NCBI GenBank assembly: GCA_945876755.1
Contig: CAMCPM010000005.1
Span: 1 to 64,000, forward strand
DNA: 64,000 nucleotides
Reading direction: 5' to 3'
Source: an uncultured Clostridia bacterium
GTDB lineage: Bacteria; Bacillota; Clostridia; Oscillospirales; Ruminococcaceae
Every line of letters starts with the position of its first letter. The stretch's first letter is position 1. The translations under genes were made by a program, and so were the position numbers. This document shows positions 1 through 7,709 of the stretch, piece by piece. A model generated the notes under the pieces. That model searched no databases. It was given only the letters and a program-made list of their open reading frames with translations, and was not told the DNA's origin.

Positions 1-14
1 CAGCAGTAAAAGAA

Positions 15-45
15 AAAATAGTAAGCGGTACGGCCTTACTATTTT
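15..45 (+). terminator. Possible intrinsic terminator at the left edge
   Basis: A perfect 11-bp stem (15-25 with 35-45) encloses a 9-nt loop and is A-rich on the left and T-rich on the right. It follows an in-frame CAG CAG TAA at 1-9, which may be the tail of a gene to the left of the window. The T tract is only four bases, so it is a weak candidate. Confidence 0.4.
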
Positions 46-111
46 AGACAATTCCCATTTGCATAATAGATTTGCCCCGGGATCACCTAAGGTCAGATCA
101 ACATTTTTCTA

Positions 112-146
112 CCCTTGGCAGTATAATTTAATTACACTGTCAAGGG
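112..146. repeat. Inverted repeat, 11-bp arms
   Basis: Arms at 112-122 and 136-146 pair over 11 positions with one G-T wobble around an AT-rich 13-bp centre. There is no T tract after it on either strand, so an operator or an mRNA hairpin is as likely as a terminator. The rest of 46-245 shows no gene. Confidence 0.4.
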
Positions 147-245
147 AAAATTTGTTTACTGTAAGCGTATAATCCAAACAATCAGACCGCTTAATAAACA
201 CAGACAAAAGAAAGCAAAAAAAGTCGAGATGTTATGCCTGATGTA

Positions 246-254
246 TGATATAAT
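246..254 (+). promoter_or_regulatory. Extended -10 promoter for the leader
   Basis: TG-A-TATAAT forms an extended -10 element. No convincing -35 box is present at 17 bp, which is common with an extended -10. Transcription would start near 261, only a few bases before the ribosome site of the short leader frame. Confidence 0.5.
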
Positions 255-264
255 GTAATTACGC

Positions 265-316
265 GTAGGTGATGACAATGGAGCTGTTAACACCTTACCG
301 CCGCTCCGGCGGCTTT
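265..316 (+). promoter_or_regulatory. Candidate translation-coupled attenuator
   Basis: Two hairpins follow each other. The leader ribosome site (265-271) pairs with 291-298 over seven bases with one bulge, so the site is sequestered. Immediately after it, CCGCCG (298-303) pairs with CGGCGG (307-312) and is followed by CTTTCC, a terminator-like element. A similar arrangement occurs at 20914-21073 before an ABC exporter. The regulated gene here is the decayed uvrA-like gene at 354. Confidence 0.45.
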
Positions 317-367
317 CCGACATTCAGATTACGTTTAGAAAGAAAGGATAAATATGGATACAATTAA
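278..367 (+). CDS. Putative leader peptide, 29 aa
   Basis: A short frame starts at ATG 278, six bases after AGGTG (267-271). An ATG at 272 is in frame but lies on the ribosome site. The peptide begins MELLTPYRR, runs through the terminator-like hairpin at 298-312 and ends at TAA 365-367, overlapping the next start at 354. It resembles no protein I recognise. The layout fits a cis-acting leader read by the ribosome more than a functional protein. Translation is not proven. Confidence 0.4.
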   Translation: MELLTPYRRSGGFPTFRLRLERKDKYGYN

Positions 368-525
368 TCGAGCATAACACCGATGTTATCAAGCTGGCTG
401 ATTATATCATAGACGTAGGACCCGACGGCGGAACCAAAGGCGGGCAGATCGTATTTACGGGAACGCCCGAGGAAATGATAAAGAGCGGAGCTACTATTAC
501 TGCCAGATACTTGCAAAGATCTTAA
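354..525 (+). pseudogene. uvrA-like ATPase gene collapsed to its two ends
   Basis: ATG 354 follows AGAAAGG (341-347) and encodes only MDTINRA before TAA 375-377. In another frame, 367-525 encodes about 52 residues that match the UvrA C-terminus: [20 protein letters not shown], a Gly-rich turn, TGTPEE and a final ARYLQRS. UvrA-type proteins have about 750-940 residues, so the body of the gene, with both ATPase domains, is missing and the ends are joined out of frame. The intact parent could have been a UvrA2-type ATPase with its own attenuator (265-316). Confidence 0.7.
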
Positions 526-565
526 TGAAAGAGCAAACGGTAATGTTTTAAAGGAATGAAGAACG

Positions 566-1261
566 ATGATAACAAGAGATAATCTGAACATCGACGGAAT
601 TCCTGCAATTTTGTGGGGAAAGCCGTCACGGAAAATATACATTCACGTTCACGGTAAGATGAGCCGTAAGGAGTATGCCGAGCGTTTTGCTGAGATAGCA
701 GAATCAAAAGGCTGGCAGACTCTTAGCTTTGACCTCCCCGAACACGGCGAGCGCACTGATAAAAGCTATAGATGTGACATTTGGAACGGAATTCACGATT
801 TGAACGTGATTGCAGACTATGTATTTGCAGGCTGGGATAATGCGGCACTTTTTGCTTGCAGTCTTGGTGCGTATTTTTCGCTTAATGCTTATGCAGACAG
901 ACAATTTGAAAAATGTCTGTTTCAGTCGCCTGTTGTGGATATGAAGCGGCTGGTGCAGCATATGATGCTATGGTCGGGAGTCAGTGAAAAACAGCTGGAA
1001 GAACAACGGGAGATAATTACCGAAATAGATACTCTCAGGTGGGATTATTATCAGTATATTTTATCTCACCCTATCAGCCGATGGAAATTTCCGACAGCCA
1101 TTTTGTACGGGGCAAAGGATAATTTGCAGCCCATAGAATCAATACGTTCCTTTGCAGATAAATTCAGAGCCGAGCTCACTGTATCCGAGCAAAGCGAACA
1201 CCCGTTTATGGCATCTGAAGATCATGAAATAGTTGACAAATGGCTGTATGAGAATATCTGA
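566..1261 (+). CDS. Alpha/beta-fold hydrolase
   Basis: A 231-residue single-domain hydrolase. HVHGK near residue 27 fits the oxyanion strand, ACSLGA near residue 97 is the nucleophile elbow (Ser in a degenerate G-x-S-x-G), an Asp occurs in YGAKDN near 184, and the His in SEHPF near 211 completes a plausible triad. No signal peptide is present, so it is cytoplasmic. The start has AAAGGA upstream (550-555). It lies 40 bp after the collapsed uvrA-like gene and may have shared its transcript. The substrate is unknown; esterase or peptidase-like activity is possible. Confidence 0.75.
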   Translation: MITRDNLNIDGIPAILWGKPSRKIYIHVHGKMSRKEYAERFAEIAESKGWQTLSFDLPEHGERTDKSYRCDIWNGIHDLNVIADYVFAGWDNAALFACSLGAYFSLNAYADRQFEKCLFQSPVVDMKRLVQHMMLWSGVSEKQLEEQREIITEIDTLRWDYYQYILSHPISRWKFPTAILYGAKDNLQPIESIRSFADKFRAELTVSEQSEHPFMASEDHEIVDKWLYENI

Positions 1262-1384
1262 AATGTTTGTTTGAAGCATACAAGGTAGTGTAGGGCGGAA
1301 AGCTGTAAAGCGTTTGGTACAAAAGGAAGCAAAACAGCAAAGCTTTATTGCCGCTTATCAATACAGCCGCTTGCAGTATAAAAA

Positions 1385-1410
1385 CTGCCGGAAATAATCC
1401 GGCAGCTTTT
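1385..1410. terminator. Bidirectional intrinsic terminator
   Basis: CTGCCGG (1385-1391) pairs with CCGGCAG (1399-1405). AAAA precedes it and CTTTT follows, so it can end both the hydrolase from the left and the araR-type gene from the right. The stretch 1262-1384 shows nothing else. Confidence 0.75.
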
Positions 1411-1464
1411 AGGTTTATATAGGAATGTTCTGTTCGATGGCTGATACTATACGGAAACAGGCGG

Positions 1465-2514
1465 TTAAGAGCTCTCCTTTTCAGCGAGCTTCCAGGGGAT
1501 AGTTTCTGAACTTGTCCTTCTGCCATTAAGAATATCCACAAGCTTGCAGGCAGCTATCGTGCCGATATTCTTATTTTCGTATGAAAGAGAGGTGATCTTA
1601 ACAGGGGACATTTCGCTCAGGTTGCTGTTATCAAAGCTTACAACCGCAATGTCCTCTGGCACTCTTTTTCCGCAGGCGGTCAAATATTTTATCAGCATAA
1701 ATGCGATCTCATCATTATAGCATACAACGGCGGTCGCATCGCCTATTGCTGACAGAACATTTCCCGTTTCATCGAATATCCTGTCCTTTGTTTCCGTCGT
1801 GTACCATATAGTCTTGCTGTCAGAAACGAAAAGCTTGTTGTCAAACATAGCCGAGATGTATCCCGAATAACGTTCGTGCCCCTGAATATCATCAGCTTTG
1901 AAAACAGACGCAATGCTCCGGTGACCTTTGCTAAGAAGATAGGTCACAAGCTCATATCCGCCCCCGCGGTTATCCGCACATACATACAAGGGTGATGTGA
2001 TTCCCGGATAGAAGCTGTTGAAAAATACTATAGGTATTCCGCGATCGGCAAGCTTTTCGTAAAGGTCGATATTGGGATTTGGGAGGGCTGTTTTTGTTCC
2101 TTCCACAAGTATGCCAGCAACGGGATCTTTAAGTATCGCCTCAAGTATCCGTCGCTCGTTGCATATCTGATTTTTTGTGGCGGAAAGAATGGCAGAAAAG
2201 TTATTTTTTGAAAGTACCTCCTCAACCCCCCTGAGCTGGCCCGGAAAGATATAGTCGTCAATATATGTTGCAATAACAGCTACCTTCCTGCTGTTGGCAG
2301 CCGGATTAATTATTTTTACAAAAGAACCGCTGCCCTGCTTTTTTTCGATAATATTCTTTTCTTCAAGTATTGACAGCGCTTTTCTTACAGTCTGCCTGCT
2401 TACACTGTATATTTGGGTAAGCTGATTTTCCGTAGGCAGAAGAGCTTCGTTCCGGTAATACCCCGTCCTGATCTCTTCGGAAAGCGAATTTGCCACAAAT
2501 TCATATTTTTTCAA
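1465..2514 (-). CDS. araR: AraR-type arabinose repressor (GntR HTH plus LacI-like domain)
   Basis: A 349-residue regulator. Residues 1-70 are a GntR winged helix (LPTENQLTQIYSVSRQTVRK, then GSGSFV). The remainder is a LacI/GalR periplasmic-binding-like effector domain with VVCYNDEIAF and DIAVVSFDNS. This fusion is the hallmark of Bacillus AraR. I place the start at TTG 2514 because GAGGTGG lies six bases upstream and the protein then begins MKKYEFVAN, as AraR proteins do; the longer upstream frame crosses the promoter. It is divergent from the arabinose importer genes, and AraR-like half sites lie in its own leader (2533-2543). Confidence 0.88.
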   Translation of the reverse strand: MKKYEFVANSLSEEIRTGYYRNEALLPTENQLTQIYSVSRQTVRKALSILEEKNIIEKKQGSGSFVKIINPAANSRKVAVIATYIDDYIFPGQLRGVEEVLSKNNFSAILSATKNQICNERRILEAILKDPVAGILVEGTKTALPNPNIDLYEKLADRGIPIVFFNSFYPGITSPLYVCADNRGGGYELVTYLLSKGHRSIASVFKADDIQGHERYSGYISAMFDNKLFVSDSKTIWYTTETKDRIFDETGNVLSAIGDATAVVCYNDEIAFMLIKYLTACGKRVPEDIAVVSFDNSNLSEMSPVKITSLSYENKNIGTIAACKLVDILNGRRTSSETIPWKLAEKESS

Positions 2515-2553
2515 TTGTTGCCACCTCAAAACAATACAAATTTCCCAGTAAAT

Positions 2554-2582
2554 ATAATACAACTTTAAAAACAAATTGTCAA
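2554..2582 (-). promoter_or_regulatory. Promoter of the araR-type gene
   Basis: On the minus strand TTGACA (2577-2582) and TATTAT (2554-2559) are separated by 17 bp. An AATACAAATTT half site at 2533-2543 lies just downstream, consistent with autoregulation. Confidence 0.75.
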
Positions 2583-2678
2583 GTGTATTATTTATAATAA
2601 AAAAAGATTTTGTAATCAAATTATTATATATGTGAAAATTAAACAAAAGTTTTTATATAACAATGTTTATTTTGTGTA

Positions 2679-2707
2679 TTGCAATTATGATAACCTTGTG
2701 ATAGAAT
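2679..2707 (+). promoter_or_regulatory. Promoter of the arabinose import operon
   Basis: TTGCAA (2679-2684) and TAGAAT (2702-2707) are separated by 17 bp, giving a start near 2714. Both operator palindromes lie downstream of that start, so repression would be by blocking elongation or promoter escape. Confidence 0.65.
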
Positions 2708-2732
2708 AATGTCAAGCGATAAAGGTAAAGTC

Positions 2733-2751
2733 AATACAAAAAATTTGTATT
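2733..2751. promoter_or_regulatory. AraR-like operator 1
   Basis: AATACAAA (2733-2740) and TTTGTATT (2744-2751) form a perfect 8-bp inverted repeat around AAA. The half site resembles the TTTGTA core of Bacillus AraR boxes. Confidence 0.65.
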
Positions 2752-2754
2752 CAA

Positions 2755-2770
2755 AATATAAATTTGTATT
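2755..2770. promoter_or_regulatory. AraR-like operator 2
   Basis: AATATAAA joined directly to TTTGTATT is the same palindrome with one mismatch and no spacer. It sits four bases after operator 1, so cooperative binding is possible. Confidence 0.6.
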
Positions 2771-2827
2771 TACTTTGCTCGCATTCAAAAATCAATCTGA
2801 CTATTTATTATTTAGGAGGGTTTTATT

Positions 2828-3826
2828 ATGAAAATGAAAAAGGTACTTGGAACAGTTATAAGTTTAGCACTTGCAGCATCTATGTTCAGTGCTTGCGGTG
2901 CAAAGTCTGATTCCGGCAGCGGCAATGCAGCATCAGGCGGAAGCGATCTTATCAAGGTCGGCATCATTAACAATGACCCTAACGAGTCCGGTTATCGTAC
3001 CGCAAACGATAAGGATATGAAGAACACCTTTACCGAGGCTAACGGTTACAGCGCATCTTTCGCATACAGCCTCAAGAACGATGAGCAGATCGCAGCAGCT
3101 CAGAAGTTCATTCAGGATGAAGTTGACTATCTTCTTATTTCTGCAGCAGGTACTTCCGGTTGGGATTCTGTTCTCAAGGATGCTCAGTCAGCAGGCATTA
3201 AGGTAATTCTTTTCGACAGAACCATTGATGCTGATCCTAGCCTTTATGAAGCTTCTATCGTATCTGATATGGCTCAGGAGGGACAGACAGCAGTTGATTG
3301 GCTCGCTTCTCAGGGCCTTTCAGAGTACAATGTAGTACATATCCAGGGTGTTATGGGTTCTGCTGCTCAGATCGGCAGAACAGGTGCTCTTGACGCTCAG
3401 GTGGCAGCTAATGACAATTGGAACCTCATCACCCAGCAGACTGCTGAATGGAACGCAGAAACAGCTCAGCAGATCGTACAGTCCGTTATCGATGGCGGTC
3501 AGTCCTTCAATGTAATCTACGCTGAAAACGACGATATGGCTAAGGGCGCAGTTGCTGCTCTTGACAAGGCAAACATCTCTCACGGCGTTGGCAAAGATGT
3601 TATCGTAATGGGCTTTGACTGCAACAAGTGGGCACTTGAAGAACTCCTCGCAGGCAACTGGAATTACGATGGTCAGTGCAATCCTTTCCAGGCTTCCTAC
3701 ATCAACGATATCATCCGCGATCTCGAAAACGGCAAGGCACCTGCTGAAAAGGTTGTTATAATGCAGGAAAAGGGCTTTGATGCTTCCAAGATCACTCAGG
3801 AAGATGTTGACAACTACGGTATCTGA
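2828..3826 (+). CDS. Sugar ABC transporter substrate-binding lipoprotein (YtfQ type)
   Basis: A 332-residue lipoprotein. A signal peptide with lipobox FSAC places the lipidated Cys near residue 23; a Ser/Gly linker follows, then a two-lobed Peripla_BP_4 sugar-binding domain with IKVILFDRTI near 127 and DVIVMGFDCN near 263. TAGGAGGG precedes the ATG. It is the first gene of a four-gene importer next to araR and upstream of araABD, so L-arabinose, perhaps as the furanose, is the inferred ligand. The family also includes the E. coli galactofuranose binder YtfQ. A terminator-like hairpin directly after it should keep its expression above that of the membrane genes. Confidence 0.85.
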   Translation: MKMKKVLGTVISLALAASMFSACGAKSDSGSGNAASGGSDLIKVGIINNDPNESGYRTANDKDMKNTFTEANGYSASFAYSLKNDEQIAAAQKFIQDEVDYLLISAAGTSGWDSVLKDAQSAGIKVILFDRTIDADPSLYEASIVSDMAQEGQTAVDWLASQGLSEYNVVHIQGVMGSAAQIGRTGALDAQVAANDNWNLITQQTAEWNAETAQQIVQSVIDGGQSFNVIYAENDDMAKGAVAALDKANISHGVGKDVIVMGFDCNKWALEELLAGNWNYDGQCNPFQASYINDIIRDLENGKAPAEKVVIMQEKGFDASKITQEDVDNYGI

Positions 3827-3865
3827 TTCGACGTAATAAAATATTATAATAAGCCATAAATTTAA

Positions 3866-3916
3866 CGCGGCTCGGTATATGGATGATACAATCCGTGTAT
3901 TGAGCCGCGATTTTTT
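3866..3916 (+). terminator. Intra-operon partial terminator
   Basis: CGCGGCTC (3866-3873) pairs with GAGCCGCG (3902-3909), an inner pairing extends the stem, and six T follow (3911-3916). It lies between the binding-protein and ATPase genes, a usual place for differential expression in ABC operons. Confidence 0.75.
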
Positions 3917-3933
3917 GACCGGAGGCGAATAAT

Positions 3934-5457
3934 ATGCAGGAGGAAGTTGTTCTTAAACTGGACGGCATCTGCAAGGAATTTCCCGGCGTAAAGGCTCTGC
4001 AGGATGTTGAGTTCACGCTTCGCAAGGGCGAGATACACGCACTTATGGGCGAAAACGGCGCAGGAAAATCCACTCTTATAAAAGTATTGACCGGTGTTTA
4101 TCAAAAGGACGGAGGAAATATATATCTTTCCGGAAAGCCTGTTGTTATCAGATCCACTCAGGATGCGCAGAACGCAGGCATAAGCACTGTTTACCAGGAG
4201 ATAACACTCTGCCCTAACCTTTCCGTTGCGGAAAATATGTTTATCGGAAGAACGAAGAGTGCTTTTACTAACTGGAAGAAAATGAACGAGGATGCTAAAA
4301 AGCTCCTTGAATCTCTTGATATACCCGCAAAACCTACACAGCAGCTTGGAAGCTGTTCGATTGCTGTACAGCAGATGGTGGCTATCGCCCGTGCTGTTGA
4401 TATGGAATGTAAGGTACTTATCCTTGACGAGCCTACATCCTCGCTGGATGAACAGGAAGTCGAAAAGCTTTTCAAGCTTATGCTTGACCTTAAAGAAAGA
4501 GGCGTGGGAATTATCTTCGTAACCCACTTTCTCGATCAGGTATACGCCGTGTGCGACAAGATCACAGTTCTCCGCGACGGCAAGTTTGAGGGTGAATATG
4601 ATGCTTCCGAGCTTCCCAAGGTAGAGCTTGTTTCTAAGATGCTGGGTAAGGATCTTAATGCACTTTCCGATATGGAAAAGCCTGTTGCTGTTTCAGATTC
4701 AACGGACGGCGAAGCTCCCGTATTCGAGGCGTCCGGACTTGAAAGCACATCGGGCATTGCTCCTTTTGATTTCAGTATAAGAAAAGGCGAGGTAAACGGC
4801 TTTACAGGTCTTCTCGGTTCAGGCAGAAGCGAATCTGTACGCGCAATATACGGTGCTGATAAGGTGCTTGGCGGTACAATTAAAATGAACGGCAAGGAAG
4901 TTAAGATAAGAAAACCTCTTGACGCAATGAAGCTTGGCATCAGTTATCTTCCCGAGGACAGAAAGCGCGATGGTATCGTCGGCGACCTTTCCGTAAAGGA
5001 CAATATTATCCTTGCGCTTCAGGTAATGAAGGGAATGTTCCACCCCATATCAAAAGCGGACGCAGCAAAATTTGCCGATGAATACATAAAGCTCCTCGAG
5101 ATAAAGACAGCTTCTCCCGATACCCCGATAAAATCCCTTTCCGGCGGCAATCAGCAGAAGGTGATCCTTGCAAGATGGCTTCTTGCAAATCCTGTATATC
5201 TTATCCTTGATGAGCCTACAAGAGGTATCGACGTGGGTACAAAGCTTGAGATACAGAAACTTGTGCTTAAACTTGCATCAGAAGGCAAGAGCGTTACATT
5301 TATCTCCTCCGAGATAGATGAGATGCTGAATGTATGCTCCAGACTTATAGTAATGCGTGACAGAAAGGCCGTTGGCGAACTCAGCGGAGCCGATCTTAAT
5401 CAATCCAAGATAATGGAAACTATCGCAGGAGGTGAAAAGGTATATGAAAACGCTTGA
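3934..5457 (+). CDS. Sugar ABC transporter ATP-binding protein, two NBDs (YtfR type)
   Basis: A 507-residue fused ATPase of the RbsA/MglA/YtfR class. NBD1 has Walker A GENGAGKSTL near residue 38 and Walker B VLILDEPTSS near 155. NBD2 has the degenerate Walker A GLLGSGRSES near 293, signature LSGGNQQK near 402 and LILDEPTRGID. A degenerate second site is normal for this class. CGGAGG precedes the ATG. It energises the two permeases encoded downstream; the first permease overlaps its 3' end. Confidence 0.88.
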   Translation: MQEEVVLKLDGICKEFPGVKALQDVEFTLRKGEIHALMGENGAGKSTLIKVLTGVYQKDGGNIYLSGKPVVIRSTQDAQNAGISTVYQEITLCPNLSVAENMFIGRTKSAFTNWKKMNEDAKKLLESLDIPAKPTQQLGSCSIAVQQMVAIARAVDMECKVLILDEPTSSLDEQEVEKLFKLMLDLKERGVGIIFVTHFLDQVYAVCDKITVLRDGKFEGEYDASELPKVELVSKMLGKDLNALSDMEKPVAVSDSTDGEAPVFEASGLESTSGIAPFDFSIRKGEVNGFTGLLGSGRSESVRAIYGADKVLGGTIKMNGKEVKIRKPLDAMKLGISYLPEDRKRDGIVGDLSVKDNIILALQVMKGMFHPISKADAAKFADEYIKLLEIKTASPDTPIKSLSGGNQQKVILARWLLANPVYLILDEPTRGIDVGTKLEIQKLVLKLASEGKSVTFISSEIDEMLNVCSRLIVMRDRKAVGELSGADLNQSKIMETIAGGEKVYENA

Positions 5458-6568
5458 AAAACCTGTGCAGCAGAAAGCAGGCAAAAAGAGTACAGGTAAC
5501 TTATTAACAAAGCTGATAAAAAATCAGATATTTATTCCGATCGCAGCACTGCTTATTCTGGTGATCTTCAATTTGATAGCGGATCCTTCATTCTTTGCAG
5601 TGACTCTTTCGCAGAACAGTGCAGGCTACCCTGTACTTTCGGGAAACCTTATTACTATCCTTGACAATGCCTCTGAGCTTGTTATCCTTGCTATCGGTAT
5701 GACGCTGGTAACCTCCGCATCCGGCGGACAGGATATAAGCGTGGGCGCTGCCATTGCACTGTCAGGAAGCGTAGTGCTCCGCGTTCTCTGCGGAACAGAA
5801 TCCCGTCCCGAAGCACTCCAGGCGCCCATTATCGTTGCATTTCTTGTCTGCTGCGTAGTGGCAATGGCGTTCGGTGCTTTCAACGGAGTGCTTGTTGCAT
5901 ATTTCAAGATACAACCGATGGTAGCGACGCTTATCCTTTTCACAGCAGGACGTTCAATTGCAGCATGGATAAACAACAATGAGCTTCCTATCATCAGCGA
6001 TGAGAGTTTCGGCTATTTTGGAAACTTCATTCCCGGTATTCCCATACCAACTCCTATATTCATCGCAATAATCTGTATGATAATAATTGCGCTTGTACTT
6101 CGATTCACAAAGCTGGGACTTTTCACTCAGTCGGTAGGTATTAACGCAGAGTCCTCCAGACTTAACGGTATCAATCCTGAGTTCATTAAGTTCATTACAT
6201 ATGTTATCCTTGGACTTTGCGTTGCTATTGCAGGCTTTATAAAGGTAAGCCGCTTCTCCACCATCAACTACTCCGTAGTTGCAAAGGATATCGAAATGGA
6301 CGCTATCCTTGCAGTCGCTCTCGGCGGAAATGCGCTTAGCGGCGGTAAGTTCAATATGGCAGCTTCCATACTTGGTGCATATGTTATCCAGTTCCTTACG
6401 ACAACACTGTTCAAATTCAATGTAATTTCCAGTGCGCTTCCTGCTTACAAAGCAGTAGTAGTAATTATCCTTGTAATTCTCAGTGCGCCTATTGTACGCG
6501 ATAAGATCGCTGCGATACGCAAGAAGCTCTCGGCACAGAAGACCACTGTTAAGGAGGCTGCTCAGTAA
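5444..6568 (+). CDS. Sugar ABC transporter permease 1 (YtfT type)
   Basis: A 374-residue BPD_transp_2 permease with about nine to ten membrane segments. The start is taken as ATG 5444 (MKTLEKPVQQ), because the in-frame GTG at 5432 lies inside the AGGAGG ribosome site. The gene overlaps the end of the ATPase gene by 14 bp. SASGGQDISVG near residue 90 is the conserved cytoplasmic loop of the family. It should pair with the next permease as a heterodimer, as YtfT does with YjfF. Confidence 0.85.
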   Translation: MKTLEKPVQQKAGKKSTGNLLTKLIKNQIFIPIAALLILVIFNLIADPSFFAVTLSQNSAGYPVLSGNLITILDNASELVILAIGMTLVTSASGGQDISVGAAIALSGSVVLRVLCGTESRPEALQAPIIVAFLVCCVVAMAFGAFNGVLVAYFKIQPMVATLILFTAGRSIAAWINNNELPIISDESFGYFGNFIPGIPIPTPIFIAIICMIIIALVLRFTKLGLFTQSVGINAESSRLNGINPEFIKFITYVILGLCVAIAGFIKVSRFSTINYSVVAKDIEMDAILAVALGGNALSGGKFNMAASILGAYVIQFLTTTLFKFNVISSALPAYKAVVVIILVILSAPIVRDKIAAIRKKLSAQKTTVKEAAQ

Positions 6569-7605
6569 TGAATCTTTTCAAAAATGCGGATGGCTCTCCA
6601 AAGAGAATGTCAGATCAGAATCTGCTTCTTACAATTACCATCGCTGTTTTCTTTCTGATGTACATATGTGCGGTAGTGTTTCTCGGTTCAGGTTTCTTAA
6701 AGCCTCAGACATTTTTCAATATTCTCAATGAAAACGCTGCGCTTATTATCCTTGCCTGCGGAATGAGCCTTGTTATGATAACAGGCGGTATCGACATTTC
6801 CGTTGGTACACTCACAGCACTTGTCTGCATGAGCTGCGCTGTAAATCTGGATTATAACGGCGGAAATGTTCTTACGGCTATACTTATTGCTCTTGGTATA
6901 GGTACAGCTTTCGGACTCGTTCAGGGTTATCTCATCGCATATCTTGAGATACAGCCGTTTATCGTTACCCTTGCAGGTATGTTCTTTGCAAAGGGTATGA
7001 CCACTATTGTTAACGCAACACAGTTTAATGTTGCAAACGAAGAGTTTCAAGCGCTTAAATCCACCCGTATCACCGTTCCCGGAATGGGCTCCTACAATAA
7101 GCTGGGCAATTACGTTCCGGCATATGTAGAGATAGGCGTTGTCGTTGCGCTTATTGTTGTGGCAGTGCTTTTCGTTGTCCTCAGATGGACCAAGCTGGGA
7201 CGCAGCTTCTATGCTATAGGCGGAAACAGCCAGAGCGCAAATATGCTGGGTATCAACGTAAAGAGAACAAAGTTCTGTGCATATCTTCTCTGCGGTATCC
7301 TCGCAGGCATAGGCGGATTTGTTTACTTCCTCCATGTTGGTTCAGGCTCACCCTCCCACGCAAGCGGAGCTGAAATGAACGCTATTGCTTCCTCCATCAT
7401 TGGCGGTACGATGCTTTCAGGCGGTTCGGGAAATATCATCGGCACATTCTTCGGTGTTCTTTCACTCAGCACCATCAAGAATATCGTTTCCTCTCTCGGA
7501 CTTGACGAGGCGTGGTGGACCAACATTACCGTTGCGGCAATGATTTGTCTGTTCCTTGTTATCCAGAGTGTAGTTCTTTCCAGAAAGAACAAGGCAAAAT
7601 CATAA
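6568..7605 (+). CDS. Sugar ABC transporter permease 2 (YjfF type)
   Basis: A 345-residue BPD_transp_2 permease, homologous to its upstream neighbour but shorter at the N-terminus. TGGIDISVG near residue 71 is the family loop, and many hydrophobic segments follow. Its ATG overlaps the previous TAA (TAATG), implying translational coupling. It completes the four-component binding protein, ATPase, permease, permease set typical of the YtfQRT-YjfF group and of proteobacterial arabinose importers of that type. Confidence 0.85.
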   Translation: MNLFKNADGSPKRMSDQNLLLTITIAVFFLMYICAVVFLGSGFLKPQTFFNILNENAALIILACGMSLVMITGGIDISVGTLTALVCMSCAVNLDYNGGNVLTAILIALGIGTAFGLVQGYLIAYLEIQPFIVTLAGMFFAKGMTTIVNATQFNVANEEFQALKSTRITVPGMGSYNKLGNYVPAYVEIGVVVALIVVAVLFVVLRWTKLGRSFYAIGGNSQSANMLGINVKRTKFCAYLLCGILAGIGGFVYFLHVGSGSPSHASGAEMNAIASSIIGGTMLSGGSGNIIGTFFGVLSLSTIKNIVSSLGLDEAWWTNITVAAMICLFLVIQSVVLSRKNKAKS

Positions 7606-7613
7606 TTATCCGT

Positions 7614-7651
7614 CACGCTGAAAATCTATATCATAACAGATTTTCAGCGTG
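7614..7651 (+). other. 14-bp stem-loop between importer and araA
   Basis: CACGCTGAAAATCT (7614-7627) pairs perfectly with 7638-7651 around a 10-nt loop. The bases after it are TATATTTTAG, a poor T tract, so it may be a leaky terminator or an mRNA-stability hairpin separating transporter and enzyme expression. Confidence 0.6.
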
Positions 7652-7709
7652 TATATTTTAGTAAATCAAATTTTTACTATACTAAGCTTCGGAAAGGAAT
7701 GAAATATTA

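Noticed and set aside
3862..4527. A 221-codon minus-strand frame in the importer ATPase gene
   Set aside because: It overlaps the Walker A region of a certain gene and has no start signals.
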